From an uncultured SAR92 cluster bacterium (GTDB taxonomy: Bacteria > Pseudomonadota > Gammaproteobacteria > Pseudomonadales > Porticoccaceae): a DNA stretch of 47,392 nucleotides. Below are positions 15,179-24,191 of the stretch, one piece after another (the first letter of the stretch is position 1; each line of letters begins with the position of its first letter). Both the position numbers and the translations under genes were made by a program. Below the pieces are notes generated by a model. The model searched no databases. It was not told the origin of the DNA and saw nothing but the letters and a program-made list of their open reading frames with translations. The DNA lies in the NCBI GenBank assembly GCA_902527245.1, contig CABZOI010000015.1:1-47392 (forward strand), in the 5' to 3' direction.

Positions 15179-17014
15179 TTAGATAGGAATATAACTCACC
15201 GTATTACTTGACAATATCATGATAAAAACGAGACAAGTAACAATTGGACCAAGATATATACTGCCAGTCATGTAGAAAAAATATCTATTGAAGTATGGTA
15301 GGGCAAACATCATTGGTACGACACCGAATAGCAGATTAATGTAGAGCCAATTCGTAGTCCAATAAACTTCTCCTGTTGTCGCGAACCATGTGTATTGAAT
15401 AATAATAATCAGAATTAAACCCAGTGAGTTTCCGATGCCCGCAATAAACATAGAAAGCCACTCTGGTTGACCCTCTATTCTCATTGAAGTGTTAGCTCTT
15501 AAAGAACTCATGAGGAAAAAGATAAAAAATATAGGTGCGTACATAAGCAATAAGATTAGAATGGTAGGTTGAAATACTCTAACTCCCATAAACCAAAAAC
15601 GATAATCCACCAAAAAGAAATAATCGATAACAAATAGATAAAGATAGTAAAAAAAGAAAACAAGTAATCCTAAAATGAATGTTTTGTATGCCACTTTCTT
15701 TGTGATCAAAATACCCCAATCCATTGGATTGACTCCATTCTTTTTTCCAAATAATTTATAAGTTAAAAAGAAAAATAAAAATCCTACAAAGCCGTTAAAA
15801 ACGGCCCAAAGCATGACAGGATTATTCATTCTCTGAGGGAAAAACCAAGTTTGCTTGCGAGTTGATGCGTCTACAAATAACTGTTTGGAAACCTCCACCA
15901 TGGGTATAAATGAGACACATGCAATAAGTGCTGAGATCCCAAACAAACTCCAAAAAATAATCTTCCCTCGTCCTACAGGAGGTTTACTTGGATTAGGAAC
16001 AGGGTTAACAATCTCGTTGAAATAGGGGACTTTCAATAAAATACGACCCAAAGGTATCAGCATCACAAGAGAGGTAATAAGAGATACTAATCCCAAGAAC
16101 TCTTTCCATTGCCATATTTGGTCCTCAGGAGAAAGCTCAGACTTATGTGAAAATACTGTCTCAAAATACTTAATTTGATTGGCTGTCGCGAGGCCATTAT
16201 AAGGTTGAAAAGGATGAAGAAGCGGCTCATTGTGAACAATTCGGGCCGTTCTATCATTGATATTTCCGTACAGCTTACCCAGTTCTACCTCTTTTAACTT
16301 TGGCAGTGTTTTCAGACGACCAGAATTTACAACTCTCAAGGCCTCCGGCGCATAACGCATATCTCCATTTTTCAATTTATTTCTAAAAGCTCCTTCATCA
16401 TATAGGGCATAACTTACCCCAATATTTGAATTTACATGACGTAAGACAGAGTTTCTCAATGTAAGAACATATCCAGATATATAGACTGAGTGCAATTTAC
16501 TCAGAGCACTATCCGTCTCTGACGCTTCTTTGCCAAAATAAGCAGCTCCTCTTATGGCTGCATTTCCTCCCGCAGAATGTCCTGTTGCGCCAATTCGATT
16601 TTTATCTACATAATTTAAATTATCTGTTTCAAAGACATAATCAATAAGCGCAAACATTCCATAACCCTCATAAGTAGCAGATCGGGTGCTCATTGATGAA
16701 CTCGAACTGCCTTGACCATAAGGATCGATTGATACTACAACAAAACCTCTTCGTGAGAGTTCGATCGCGATATTAGATAGTGCCTCTCTGGATCTTTGAA
16801 ATCCTGGTACCACCGCTACAAATGGTGCAGGAGTATCAGACGTAGCTGAAATTGGTTTGAAAAGTGTTGCCGCAAGGGATTGACCATTTTGTGTCGGCAA
16901 CACAATTTTTGAAACAGCAACTTGCCCACCCGAGCTTTGCATCCACGACGATGTTGCCATACAAATAAATATAACAGCCATGCATATGAGTAGATTATTA
17001 AAAGCCTTTGTCAT
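15179..17014 (-). CDS. Alpha/beta hydrolase fused to a multi-pass membrane domain
   Basis: The first third is an alpha/beta hydrolase: a leader helix (LLICMAVIFICMA), then FVAVVPGFQRSREALSN, VVSIDPYGQG and the nucleophile Ser in GATGHSAGGNAA near residue 150. From about residue 310 there are roughly eight hydrophobic helices, for example LITSLVMLIPLG, LFGISALIACVSF, LLVFFFYYLYLF and LILLLMYAPIFFIFF. The protein would hold its hydrolase domain outside the inner membrane. The ATG at 17014 is preferred; a GTG at 17023 is in the same frame and almost as good. The 611 residues far exceed a plain esterase. No function is recognised for the membrane part. The secreted hydrolase gene follows. Confidence 0.8.
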   Translation of the reverse strand: MTKAFNNLLICMAVIFICMATSSWMQSSGGQVAVSKIVLPTQNGQSLAATLFKPISATSDTPAPFVAVVPGFQRSREALSNIAIELSRRGFVVVSIDPYGQGSSSSSMSTRSATYEGYGMFALIDYVFETDNLNYVDKNRIGATGHSAGGNAAIRGAAYFGKEASETDSALSKLHSVYISGYVLTLRNSVLRHVNSNIGVSYALYDEGAFRNKLKNGDMRYAPEALRVVNSGRLKTLPKLKEVELGKLYGNINDRTARIVHNEPLLHPFQPYNGLATANQIKYFETVFSHKSELSPEDQIWQWKEFLGLVSLITSLVMLIPLGRILLKVPYFNEIVNPVPNPSKPPVGRGKIIFWSLFGISALIACVSFIPMVEVSKQLFVDASTRKQTWFFPQRMNNPVMLWAVFNGFVGFLFFFLTYKLFGKKNGVNPMDWGILITKKVAYKTFILGLLVFFFYYLYLFVIDYFFLVDYRFWFMGVRVFQPTILILLLMYAPIFFIFFLMSSLRANTSMRIEGQPEWLSMFIAGIGNSLGLILIIIIQYTWFATTGEVYWTTNWLYINLLFGVVPMMFALPYFNRYFFYMTGSIYLGPIVTCLVFIMILSSNTVSYIPI

Positions 17015-17054
17015 TCTGATCACTCAAAATCTCTAAGTCAGTCATACTTTTTAT

Positions 17055-17450
17055 TCAATATCCAAATTTTTGCCTCATTAATTTGCAAAAATTTTGTTTT
17101 GTTCGAAAGTGTGATTGTTTAGCGTCTAACCAAGCATAGTTTAGTAATTTAGAAAATTCATTTGTTTCTGAATTATCTATATGCAAATGTCCTTTAAAAT
17201 CTCCGTTTGAATCAAATATTCCTAATCCTTTACCATTTTTACTAAAAGGACTTTCTTGCCTCTGCAAATTACCAATTCCATCTACATTCCAAATTGAGTA
17301 TTCGCTATGCTCTAAACCATAATTCCCATACAAACTACAGATCGATTTCTCATCACTACTACCACAGTCAAGACATCCAAATGAAATATTATCTTTTGAA
17401 AATAAAAAGGTATCTGAGTAACTTTCAGTAGAAAATGAAAGTACCAGCAT
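17055..17450 (-). CDS. Small secreted protein of unknown function
   Basis: I do not recognise this family. The ATG frame gives 131 residues rich in Ser, Asn and aromatic residues, with four Cys in the N-terminal part (FGCLDCGSS, SICSLYG) and one near the C terminus (NFCKLM). A complete signal peptide appears only if translation starts upstream of the ATG: in-frame codons back to 17486 (an ATT) read ILKLFSNRVCLFMLVLSF and then a cleavage-like SYS-D. No ATG, GTG or TTG exists in that extension. The gene sits 60 bases after the carboxylase gene and 40 bases before the membrane-fused hydrolase, all on the minus strand. Confidence 0.55.
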   Translation of the reverse strand: MLVLSFSTESYSDTFLFSKDNISFGCLDCGSSDEKSICSLYGNYGLEHSEYSIWNVDGIGNLQRQESPFSKNGKGLGIFDSNGDFKGHLHIDNSETNEFSKLLNYAWLDAKQSHFRTKQNFCKLMRQKFGY

Positions 17451-17510
17451 GAATAAACATACTCGATTACTAAAGAGCTTTAAAATATTAAGATTATTAT
17501 CAATCAGCTT

Positions 17511-19079
17511 TTATGGCCTCATTGAAAAATAGAAAGGTTCTGGAGTGTCAGTTTGCGCATTAACTGCTAAATTTAACCAATTGACAAGTTTTACCCTTGT
17601 CTCTTTTGGGTCTATTAGTTCATGCACAGAAAAGCCCTCACTCTTCGGGAAAGGTGATTGACTAGTTGCTAACATTTCCTCAAGTTCTCTCTGTCTTTTT
17701 GCAGGATCGTCTGCAGCCGCTATTTCTCTTGAAAACGCAACTGCAACACCTCCCTCTACCGGCAAAGCTCCACTTTTTGCACTTGGCCAACTTAAAACAT
17801 ATGCTTGAGGACCAAAATGAGCCTGAGCTGCTACACCGAATGCTTTGTGGATTTGAACACTAGCCCAAGGAACCCTAGATTGCATAACGGCAGAAATAGC
17901 TTCTGTCCCATATCTAATAGTTCCTTCCGACTCACTCTCTGCACCTATCATAAATCCAGGCTCATCAATTAAGCTTATTACAGGTAAATGAAAACTATTA
18001 CAAAAATCAATGAACCTACGAAGTTTCTGGGCAGCAGATGCAGTCATTGAGCCAGCATAATGCATACAATCATTCGCTATCACTGCTACCGAGTGGCCGT
18101 CTAATCGTGCAAGACCTGTAATCAAACTTGGTCCAAACTTTGCTCCGATTTCGAAAAACGTTGTTACGCCACGATCCAAATCAACAATATGATTAATTAT
18201 CTTCCTCATTTGAAAAGGTTGACGACTACTTTTAGGCACTATAGAGCTTAATTCGTCTGCAAACCGATTCGGTGAGTCTGAGGATATTATTCTTTTCGGT
18301 CTTTGCCATGCGTTATCTGGTAAAAAAGACAAAAACCTCTTAATTTGATAGAACGCATCCTCTTCATCCTCAGCTAAATTATTGATTACACCACTTTTTA
18401 GATGTACCTCAGGACCTCCTAATTCCTCTTTTGATAACTCCTTTCCTAGAGCTCTCTTAACAACCTGGGGGCCCGCAATTAATACTGCTGCATTCTTAGT
18501 CATAATAGAAAAATGAGAGGCTACAAGTCTTGAAGCAGGTAATCCAGCTACCGGGCCCAATGCAGCAGTGACAACTGGAATTACTCCAAGAGTTTGTGCC
18601 AGAGGTTGAAATCGCGAGATACTGAATACCGGCTCTCCGAGAGGCCTATGATTTTTATTTTGAGATGTACCACCAACGGCTCCCCCTCCACCCTCGTGCA
18701 ACCTAATGAGTGGAATCTTATACTGAAGAGCTAGATGTTCCGCATAAACACTTTTCCGCAAACCAGCAGGATTTGGCGATCCACCTTTTAAAGTAAAATC
18801 TTCTCCTCCAACAATCACTTTTCTCGATCCAATTTCTCCAAACCCAAGAACAAAATTAGCAGGCTGGAAATCCTCTAATTTGTCTTTAGCATCATAGATT
18901 GGAACTCCCGCCCCCGAACCTACTTCGTCAAAAGTCTTCGCATCAAGCAACTTATCAATGCGCTCTCGTATCGTGAGTCTTCCTTTTGCATGATGCTTAC
19001 TCACAGACTCTTTACCGCCTTGATTTTTAGAAAGCTTTTGCCTTTGCTTTAATTCATTTATTTCATTATCCCAAACCAC
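17511..19079 (-). CDS. Acyl-CoA carboxylase carboxyltransferase subunit
   Basis: This is the carboxyltransferase (beta) subunit that moves CO2 from carboxybiotin to an acyl-CoA, of the propionyl/methylcrotonyl/geranyl-CoA type. It has 522 residues and two crotonase-like halves. The N-terminal half has KGRLTIRERIDKLLD, VGGEDFTLKGGSPN and LHEGGGGAVGG (acyl-CoA site). The C-terminal half has VIANDCMHYAGSMT, SLIDEPGFMIG and the late AVAFSREIAAADDP. It starts with GTG two bases after the biotin carrier stop, so the pair is translationally linked. No biotin carboxylase gene lies in the window. The acyl-CoA specificity cannot be told. Confidence 0.9.
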   Translation of the reverse strand: MVWDNEINELKQRQKLSKNQGGKESVSKHHAKGRLTIRERIDKLLDAKTFDEVGSGAGVPIYDAKDKLEDFQPANFVLGFGEIGSRKVIVGGEDFTLKGGSPNPAGLRKSVYAEHLALQYKIPLIRLHEGGGGAVGGTSQNKNHRPLGEPVFSISRFQPLAQTLGVIPVVTAALGPVAGLPASRLVASHFSIMTKNAAVLIAGPQVVKRALGKELSKEELGGPEVHLKSGVINNLAEDEEDAFYQIKRFLSFLPDNAWQRPKRIISSDSPNRFADELSSIVPKSSRQPFQMRKIINHIVDLDRGVTTFFEIGAKFGPSLITGLARLDGHSVAVIANDCMHYAGSMTASAAQKLRRFIDFCNSFHLPVISLIDEPGFMIGAESESEGTIRYGTEAISAVMQSRVPWASVQIHKAFGVAAQAHFGPQAYVLSWPSAKSGALPVEGGVAVAFSREIAAADDPAKRQRELEEMLATSQSPFPKSEGFSVHELIDPKETRVKLVNWLNLAVNAQTDTPEPFYFSMRP

Positions 19080-19081
19080 GC

Positions 19082-19306
19082 TTACACACCTTTTACCAAT
19101 ACTCCAATACTCTGACCCTCTATAACTGAGTCTTGTTCACTAACGTGCCAACATTTTAGGTGCCCAGATTCAGCCGCAACTATAGGTATCTCCATCTTCA
19201 TGCATTCAACAATACAAATGATTTGTTCTTTAGAAACCATTTCTCCCTCCGAAACCTCAAGCTTCCAGATTTGTCCAGACACATGCGTGCTAATATCTAA
19301 TTCCAT
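19082..19306 (-). CDS. Biotin carboxyl carrier protein (single biotinyl domain)
   Basis: This 74-residue protein consists of one biotin-attachment domain. The biotinyl Lys is in VECMKMEIP, the classic A/C-M-K-M motif, with the usual hinge glycines before and after it (THVSGQIW, AESGHLKC). The frame opens with a TTG at 19333, but I chose the ATG at 19306 because it starts right at the domain and the TTG has AGGA only one base away. It carries the carboxyl group to the carboxyltransferase encoded immediately downstream. It is shorter than fatty-acid-synthesis AccB proteins, which have a Pro/Ala-rich N-terminal arm, so it is a dedicated catabolic-type carrier. Confidence 0.88.
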   Translation of the reverse strand: MELDISTHVSGQIWKLEVSEGEMVSKEQIICIVECMKMEIPIVAAESGHLKCWHVSEQDSVIEGQSIGVLVKGV

Positions 19307-19445
19307 TATTTGACTACCCAATCTCCGCTTCAATCCTGAATAATTATTAACCTAAGGTACAGGTAAATAAAAAGCAATGCTATCAATCAATTAAAAATCT
19401 CATTAAGATTGGTGCCTTAATAAAATGAATACAAAATAACACGAG

Positions 19446-19961
19446 ATGAAAATTATCAGACTTTTTCTATTGCTTTTAACAATAGTCTCAACGTGTGCAG
19501 TTTCTGATCCCACAAAGCCAGAAGAAACGAGCCCATGTGTTTCCAATGATCCACTACTTGGTGACTCTGCCGCATGGGCTGTAGGAGCACTCCACTTATT
19601 CAATGAAAAAAAATATTCAGAAGTCGTCGAACATGTGGATAGTTGTTTTGGAATATGGGGCCCAGAAGCCGGTCAAAAGCAAAAAGTAATGTACGACAAT
19701 CGAAAATCATGCCCAAAAGAGGGCCGTGTCAGTGTTATTGAAAAAAGAAAAATAGAAAAAAATTGGTTAATGAACGATGTCTCAACAGCTTTATGGGCAA
19801 AGGCGCGATCTCTCCACAAACTCGATGAAATTGAGTTAGCAAAAACATCTTATGGGCGATGCGTTTATATGAGTTGTGGTAGAACTTGGGATCCTCAGGG
19901 ATGGTTTTGGTCTCCCGCGAAAGATTGCGCGAAATATGCTCGAGATCTCCTAGACGGATAA
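19446..19961 (+). CDS. Secreted TPR-like protein of unknown function
   Basis: This is a 171-residue protein with a signal peptide (MKIIRLFLLLLTIVSTCAVS). The body is alpha-helical with two tetratricopeptide-like motifs: WAVGALHLFNEKKYSEVVEHVD and, further on, WAKARSLHKLDEIELAKTSYGRC. The C-terminal part has paired Cys and aromatic residues (YMSCGRTWDPQGWFW, KDCAKYA) that could form a disulfide in the periplasm. The Cys in VSTC is a poor lipobox, so simple secretion is more likely. It is divergent from the biotin carrier gene with 139 bases between and stands alone on its strand. No specific role is evident. Confidence 0.7.
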   Translation: MKIIRLFLLLLTIVSTCAVSDPTKPEETSPCVSNDPLLGDSAAWAVGALHLFNEKKYSEVVEHVDSCFGIWGPEAGQKQKVMYDNRKSCPKEGRVSVIEKRKIEKNWLMNDVSTALWAKARSLHKLDEIELAKTSYGRCVYMSCGRTWDPQGWFWSPAKDCAKYARDLLDG

Positions 19962-20006
19962 TTGTTCACTCAGAAAATAAACTTCTTCTTGGCCATACAG
20001 TTCTGA

Positions 20007-21008
20007 CTAGGCTGACTTATACCAACGAAATATAGATTCCAAGACTGCATATGCATTTTCAGCAGAACAATCCGATGCAACATTTTGCTGAATGCATTTC
20101 ACAACATGCTGTTGTAAAGATTTTTCATGAGAAACGCTCAAAGAATTCTCGTCCAATTTTTTAGTTTTTAACTCATTGTTTTCTAATCTGAATAGCTTCA
20201 AGTTTCCTTGATCACCTTCGTCGGGCCTCAGTGACGCCCCACCTTTATCTCCAAATAAGTCTATTTTCCAGGACGGTTTATGATGAGAGCTCCAAGAAAG
20301 GTCTACTTGAAGCGTGACACCTGACTCCAGCTTAATAATACCCGATGCAAAATCATCTATTTTTTCCAATTTTAAAAGTCCCTGATCAGTACTTCCCAAA
20401 ACTGCATTAACCCTATACTCCGATGCAAGCCACATTCCCAAATCAATCATGTGCGGACCAAGATCTATCAGCACACCTCCGCCAGAAAGTCTGGAATCAA
20501 GGTTCCACCGAGAGTAATCATTGAAAGGAAACGTCTTACTTCGAATTCGATTTAATCTGATGTGGTAAATACGTCCAAACCATCCCGAGTCAATCATACT
20601 CTTCAACTGAAAAATTGAAGGATTTAAGTAATCCCACCTAAAATTATTAACGATCAGTAGTGTTTTTTTCATTCGCTTTGATACTTCAATCATAGCCCTC
20701 GCATCTTTCAAATTTAACGCCATTGGTTTTTCACATAAAACATTGTGACCAAGTTCCAGAGCCTCTATTGTCAGGTCGTGATGAAGATGATTGGTAACAC
20801 AAATGACAACTAAATCCAAATCCGCTTTTTCAAGTAAACTTCTATGATCAGAATATGTAGATTTAACATTAAATTTTAATTTTGCTTCTCTCACTTTGGC
20901 CGAATCAACATCAGAGATTGCAGTAATGCAGACACCATCAATGCAAGAGAACTTTTCTAGGTGAATACTGCCGACGTAGCCGACTCCAATTATTCCAACT
21001 TTAAACAT
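20007..21008 (-). CDS. Gfo/Idh/MocA-family NAD(P)-dependent oxidoreductase
   Basis: This 333-residue sugar- or cyclitol-type dehydrogenase has an N-terminal Rossmann fold, KVGIIGVGYVGSIHLEKF at residues 3-20. The family motif CEKPMALNL lies near residues 92-100 and its Lys is the usual catalytic residue. A likely catalytic His lies in LIDLGPHMIDLGMWL around residues 180-194. Members oxidise or reduce sugars, inositols or sugar acids, and the substrate here is unknown. It lies 18 bases after a sulfatase gene on the same strand, which suggests it handles the desulfated sugar. That link is inferred. Confidence 0.88.
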   Translation of the reverse strand: MFKVGIIGVGYVGSIHLEKFSCIDGVCITAISDVDSAKVREAKLKFNVKSTYSDHRSLLEKADLDLVVICVTNHLHHDLTIEALELGHNVLCEKPMALNLKDARAMIEVSKRMKKTLLIVNNFRWDYLNPSIFQLKSMIDSGWFGRIYHIRLNRIRSKTFPFNDYSRWNLDSRLSGGGVLIDLGPHMIDLGMWLASEYRVNAVLGSTDQGLLKLEKIDDFASGIIKLESGVTLQVDLSWSSHHKPSWKIDLFGDKGGASLRPDEGDQGNLKLFRLENNELKTKKLDENSLSVSHEKSLQQHVVKCIQQNVASDCSAENAYAVLESIFRWYKSA

Positions 21009-21026
21009 TTTATTGGACGACCATGC

Positions 21027-22475
21027 TTACAGCGTCCACTTCATATCTATCCCATCAACTGACAAGGCTGAATGAGTTTTGGCCGATCTTGGTGGCCAAG
21101 CAGGATCTGATAACTCGGCATCCCACTCTTTATATTTATCGGTAAGTGCCTCTACAATGTGCGGGGACTTTTTAGCTATATTCTCAACCTCACCAACATC
21201 TTTTGAAAGATCATATAACCAATTAATGCCACCCGCATGAATGAGCTTATATTCCCCATCTCTGATAGCCCAGTTTGGTGATTGTCGCCAATACAGTGTT
21301 TCATGAGGAACTTTTTTATTGGGTTGATTCAAATAAGGAAGCAAGTCGACTCCATCTAAATTATCAAAATTCATCTTTGCTCCAGTCGCATTTATGATGG
21401 TTGGGAAAACATCGAGAGTACTCACTGAATTATCGTAAACAGAATATTTTTTTATTTTATTTGGCCAGCTCATCACAAACGGTACTCTGACACCACCCTC
21501 AAACAATGTATGCTTACCAAGCCGGAAAGGAAAGTTACTCCCATAATCTGCAACTCCACCCCCGTTATCACTAATTAAAAAAATAAGTGTGTCATTGATT
21601 AAATCATGTTGCTCCAAAGTATCAATAATCACTCCAATACCAGAATCTAATGCGTCTATCATTGCAGCATAAATTCGCTGACTCTCATTTTTAACTGATT
21701 TGTATTTGTCATAATAGTATTGGGTAGTTTGAAGAGGACCATGCGGAGCAGTGTAGGGTAAGTAAAGAAAAAAAGGTTCTGATTTATGCTCCGAAATAAA
21801 AGAGGTAGCTTTACTTGTGAAGGCATCAGTCAGGTATCGCTCCTCCACAAGTTTTTCCTTATTTTCAAAAATAGAGTCACTATCGCGACCTGACCACAAC
21901 TCACTACTCGAATTAATGCGAGGCGGATATTCTCCTCTCCATTTTCGATAAATAATCCGTGCATCGGGATTTGTTGGATCTAAATAATCACTACCCTCAG
22001 TCAGCAGACCATAAAAATAATCAAACCCACGATTTAAAGGGTGATACTCATCCCTGGTTCCTAAATGCCATTTTCCCACGAAACCAGTAACATATCCTAG
22101 ATCTTGTAATTTATCTGCTATGGTTATTTGATCAATTGGCAATCCAGCCTTTTTCTGTGGCACAGCATCAGGAAGAAACTCATGACCAAATCTTTGCTGG
22201 TACTTTCCAGTTAAAAGAGATGCCCGAGATGGCGAACATACGGGACTTGTGACGTAACCCGCTGAAAAAGACACTCCACTATCCGCAAGCTTTTTAATAT
22301 TGGGTGTTTTTATTTCTTCACATCCATAAATTTCGCTGTCGCAATAACCCAAATCGTCAACAAAAATTAAAATAATATTAGGCTTTGCATAAATATTTGC
22401 GCTCAACAATGACATGAAAAAGAACATCTTAGTCATACTATTTTTTAAATTTTTTATCAGCTTCAATCTATCCAT
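21027..22475 (-). CDS. Secreted S1-family sulfatase (CSPSR type)
   Basis: This is an arylsulfatase-type enzyme that hydrolyses sulfate esters, probably on a polysaccharide, outside the cytoplasm. Cys80 in C-S-P-S-R is the residue converted to formylglycine. The metal ligands Asp40 and Asp41 are in FVDDLGYCD, and DNGGG later in the protein gives the other metal site. GKWHLG around residue 137 is the conserved Lys/His motif. The signal peptide runs to NIYA-K after a somewhat long N-terminal region; the ATG at 22475 has GAGGG seven bases upstream. The 482 residues fit the family. A sugar oxidoreductase gene follows on the same strand. Confidence 0.93.
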   Translation of the reverse strand: MDRLKLIKNLKNSMTKMFFFMSLLSANIYAKPNIILIFVDDLGYCDSEIYGCEEIKTPNIKKLADSGVSFSAGYVTSPVCSPSRASLLTGKYQQRFGHEFLPDAVPQKKAGLPIDQITIADKLQDLGYVTGFVGKWHLGTRDEYHPLNRGFDYFYGLLTEGSDYLDPTNPDARIIYRKWRGEYPPRINSSSELWSGRDSDSIFENKEKLVEERYLTDAFTSKATSFISEHKSEPFFLYLPYTAPHGPLQTTQYYYDKYKSVKNESQRIYAAMIDALDSGIGVIIDTLEQHDLINDTLIFLISDNGGGVADYGSNFPFRLGKHTLFEGGVRVPFVMSWPNKIKKYSVYDNSVSTLDVFPTIINATGAKMNFDNLDGVDLLPYLNQPNKKVPHETLYWRQSPNWAIRDGEYKLIHAGGINWLYDLSKDVGEVENIAKKSPHIVEALTDKYKEWDAELSDPAWPPRSAKTHSALSVDGIDMKWTL

Positions 22476-22572
22476 ATACCATCCCTCAAATGTTAGAGTA
22501 AGAGCCTGACTTTACTCCCAATAATTTATCAAAAATATACTCGTTATAAACATCTTTTCTTAAAACTTAAGT

Positions 22573-22620
22573 TATAATATCACCCGATTTAAATCGATCT
22601 AAAACATGATCAGTGTTTTA
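22573..22620 (+). promoter_or_regulatory. Predicted -10 element and nearby palindromes upstream of pntA
   Basis: TATAAT at 22573-22578 is a perfect -10 hexamer, but no good -35 lies 16 to 18 bases upstream. Just downstream are the perfect palindrome GATTTAAATC (22586-22595) and a near-palindrome AAAACATGATCAGTGTTTT (22601-22619). The first overlaps the expected transcription start, where a repressor could act. AGGA at 22631-22634 lies 12 bases before the pntA ATG. Confidence 0.35.
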
Positions 22621-22646
22621 CATTAACGAAAGGATCTAGATAAAAA

Positions 22647-24179
22647 ATGCTTATCGGTATACCAAAAGAAAGTGCAATTGGAGAGAGAAGAGTTGCAACA
22701 AGTCCTGATGCTGCAACACAATTACAGAAACTTGGATATGATGTTTGCATAGAGTCAGGTGCAGGCGACGAGTCAAAATTTCGTAACAGCGATTATGAAT
22801 CTGTAGGCGTCAAAATAGTCAACTCAAAAGAGGAAATATATAAGACTGCAGACATCATCTTGAAAGTCAGAGAACCTGATGAATCAGAACAAAAACTTCT
22901 CAGAGAAGGACAGGTATTCATATCCTTTCTAGCACCAGCTCAAAATCCTGATTTATTAAAGTATTTAGCGGACAAAAAAGTAAATGCGCTCGCAGTAGAG
23001 AGTATTCCTCGAATATCCAGAGCGCAAAAAATGGATGCCTTGAGTTCAATGGCTAACATTGCAGGTTACCGAGCAATCGTTGAGGCGTCGCAACACTTCG
23101 GGAGATTTTTTACTGGACAAATAACTGCAGCTGGAAAAATTCCTCCTGCTAAAGTTTTGGTAATTGGTGCTGGCGTAGCTGGACTAGCGGCAATTGGCGC
23201 AGCTAAAAGCATGGGCGCGATAGTCAGAGCTTTCGATACGCGACCAGAGGTAAAAGAACAAGTGGAAAGCATGGATGCTGAGTTCCTGATGCTAGATTTC
23301 GAGGAAGAGGGTAGCGGATCTGGTGGATATGCGAAAGTTATGAGTAAAGAGTTTATAGAAGCTGAGATGGCTCTATTTGCCGAACAAGCTAAAGATGTAG
23401 ATATTATTATTACTACCGCCTTGATACCTGGCAAGCCAGCACCCGAACTTATTACGGAAGACATGGTGAAGTCCATGCGCGAGGGTAGCGTTATTGTTGA
23501 TTTAGCAGCGGCAATGGGTGGCAATTGTCGATTGTCTGAGGCAGACAAAGTAGTCGTCAAACATGGCGTTTCTATTATAGGTTATACCGACCTTCCAAGC
23601 CGGCTTCCCACTCAATCAAGTCAACTTTATGCAACAAATCTACGTCATTTAATTACAGATATGACTCCAGAAAAGAATGGCGTTATAACAATAAACTTTG
23701 AAGATGAAGCAATACGAGGAGCTACTGTAACAAAGGATGGTGAAATAACCTTCCCTCCTCCCGCTCCAAAGTTATCCGCGACTCCCGTAAAAAAAGAGGA
23801 ACCCGTAGAGAAAACTCCTCCGTCTGCTAAAGAAGAAGAGAAAAAGCCCAGTTGGTTACCATTTGTTCTTGGTGGCCTTGCTTTCTGTGGTCTTGGACTC
23901 GTTGCACCTTCAAGCTTCGTGTCGCACTTCACAGTGTTCATTCTTGCATGCTTTGTTGGATACATGGTTATTTGGAACGTTACCCCAGCACTTCATACGC
24001 CTCTGATGAGTGTTACAAATGCAATCAGTAGCATAATAATTATTGGTGCACTGCTTCAAATATCAGCTCCTGACCCCTGGGTTATCTGGTTATCTGGATT
24101 TGCTGTATTGATTACAAGCATAAATATTTTTGGTGGCTTTGCTGTAACACAGCGAATGCTCGATATGTTTAAAAAATAA
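22647..24179 (+). CDS. pntA: Proton-translocating NAD(P)+ transhydrogenase subunit alpha
   Basis: This subunit binds NAD(H) and, with PntB, couples hydride transfer between NADH and NADP+ to proton movement across the inner membrane, mainly supplying NADPH. It has 510 residues, the same length as the E. coli protein. The N-terminal domain I begins [17 protein letters not shown]. The nucleotide fold [21 protein letters not shown] lies at about 170-190. The RQD-loop-type region and [13 protein letters not shown] follow. A charged Pro/Glu/Lys linker leads to four C-terminal helices. PntB follows 12 bases downstream. The joined alpha subunit shows the enterobacterial two-subunit layout rather than the three-subunit form. 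Confidence 0.97.
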   Translation: MLIGIPKESAIGERRVATSPDAATQLQKLGYDVCIESGAGDESKFRNSDYESVGVKIVNSKEEIYKTADIILKVREPDESEQKLLREGQVFISFLAPAQNPDLLKYLADKKVNALAVESIPRISRAQKMDALSSMANIAGYRAIVEASQHFGRFFTGQITAAGKIPPAKVLVIGAGVAGLAAIGAAKSMGAIVRAFDTRPEVKEQVESMDAEFLMLDFEEEGSGSGGYAKVMSKEFIEAEMALFAEQAKDVDIIITTALIPGKPAPELITEDMVKSMREGSVIVDLAAAMGGNCRLSEADKVVVKHGVSIIGYTDLPSRLPTQSSQLYATNLRHLITDMTPEKNGVITINFEDEAIRGATVTKDGEITFPPPAPKLSATPVKKEEPVEKTPPSAKEEEKKPSWLPFVLGGLAFCGLGLVAPSSFVSHFTVFILACFVGYMVIWNVTPALHTPLMSVTNAISSIIIIGALLQISAPDPWVIWLSGFAVLITSINIFGGFAVTQRMLDMFKK

Positions 24180-24191
24180 GGATTTACTGAT

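Noticed and set aside
23066-23965. Long minus-strand frames inside pntA.
   Set aside because: They are antisense shadows of a highly conserved gene with Ser/Ala-rich, domain-free translations.
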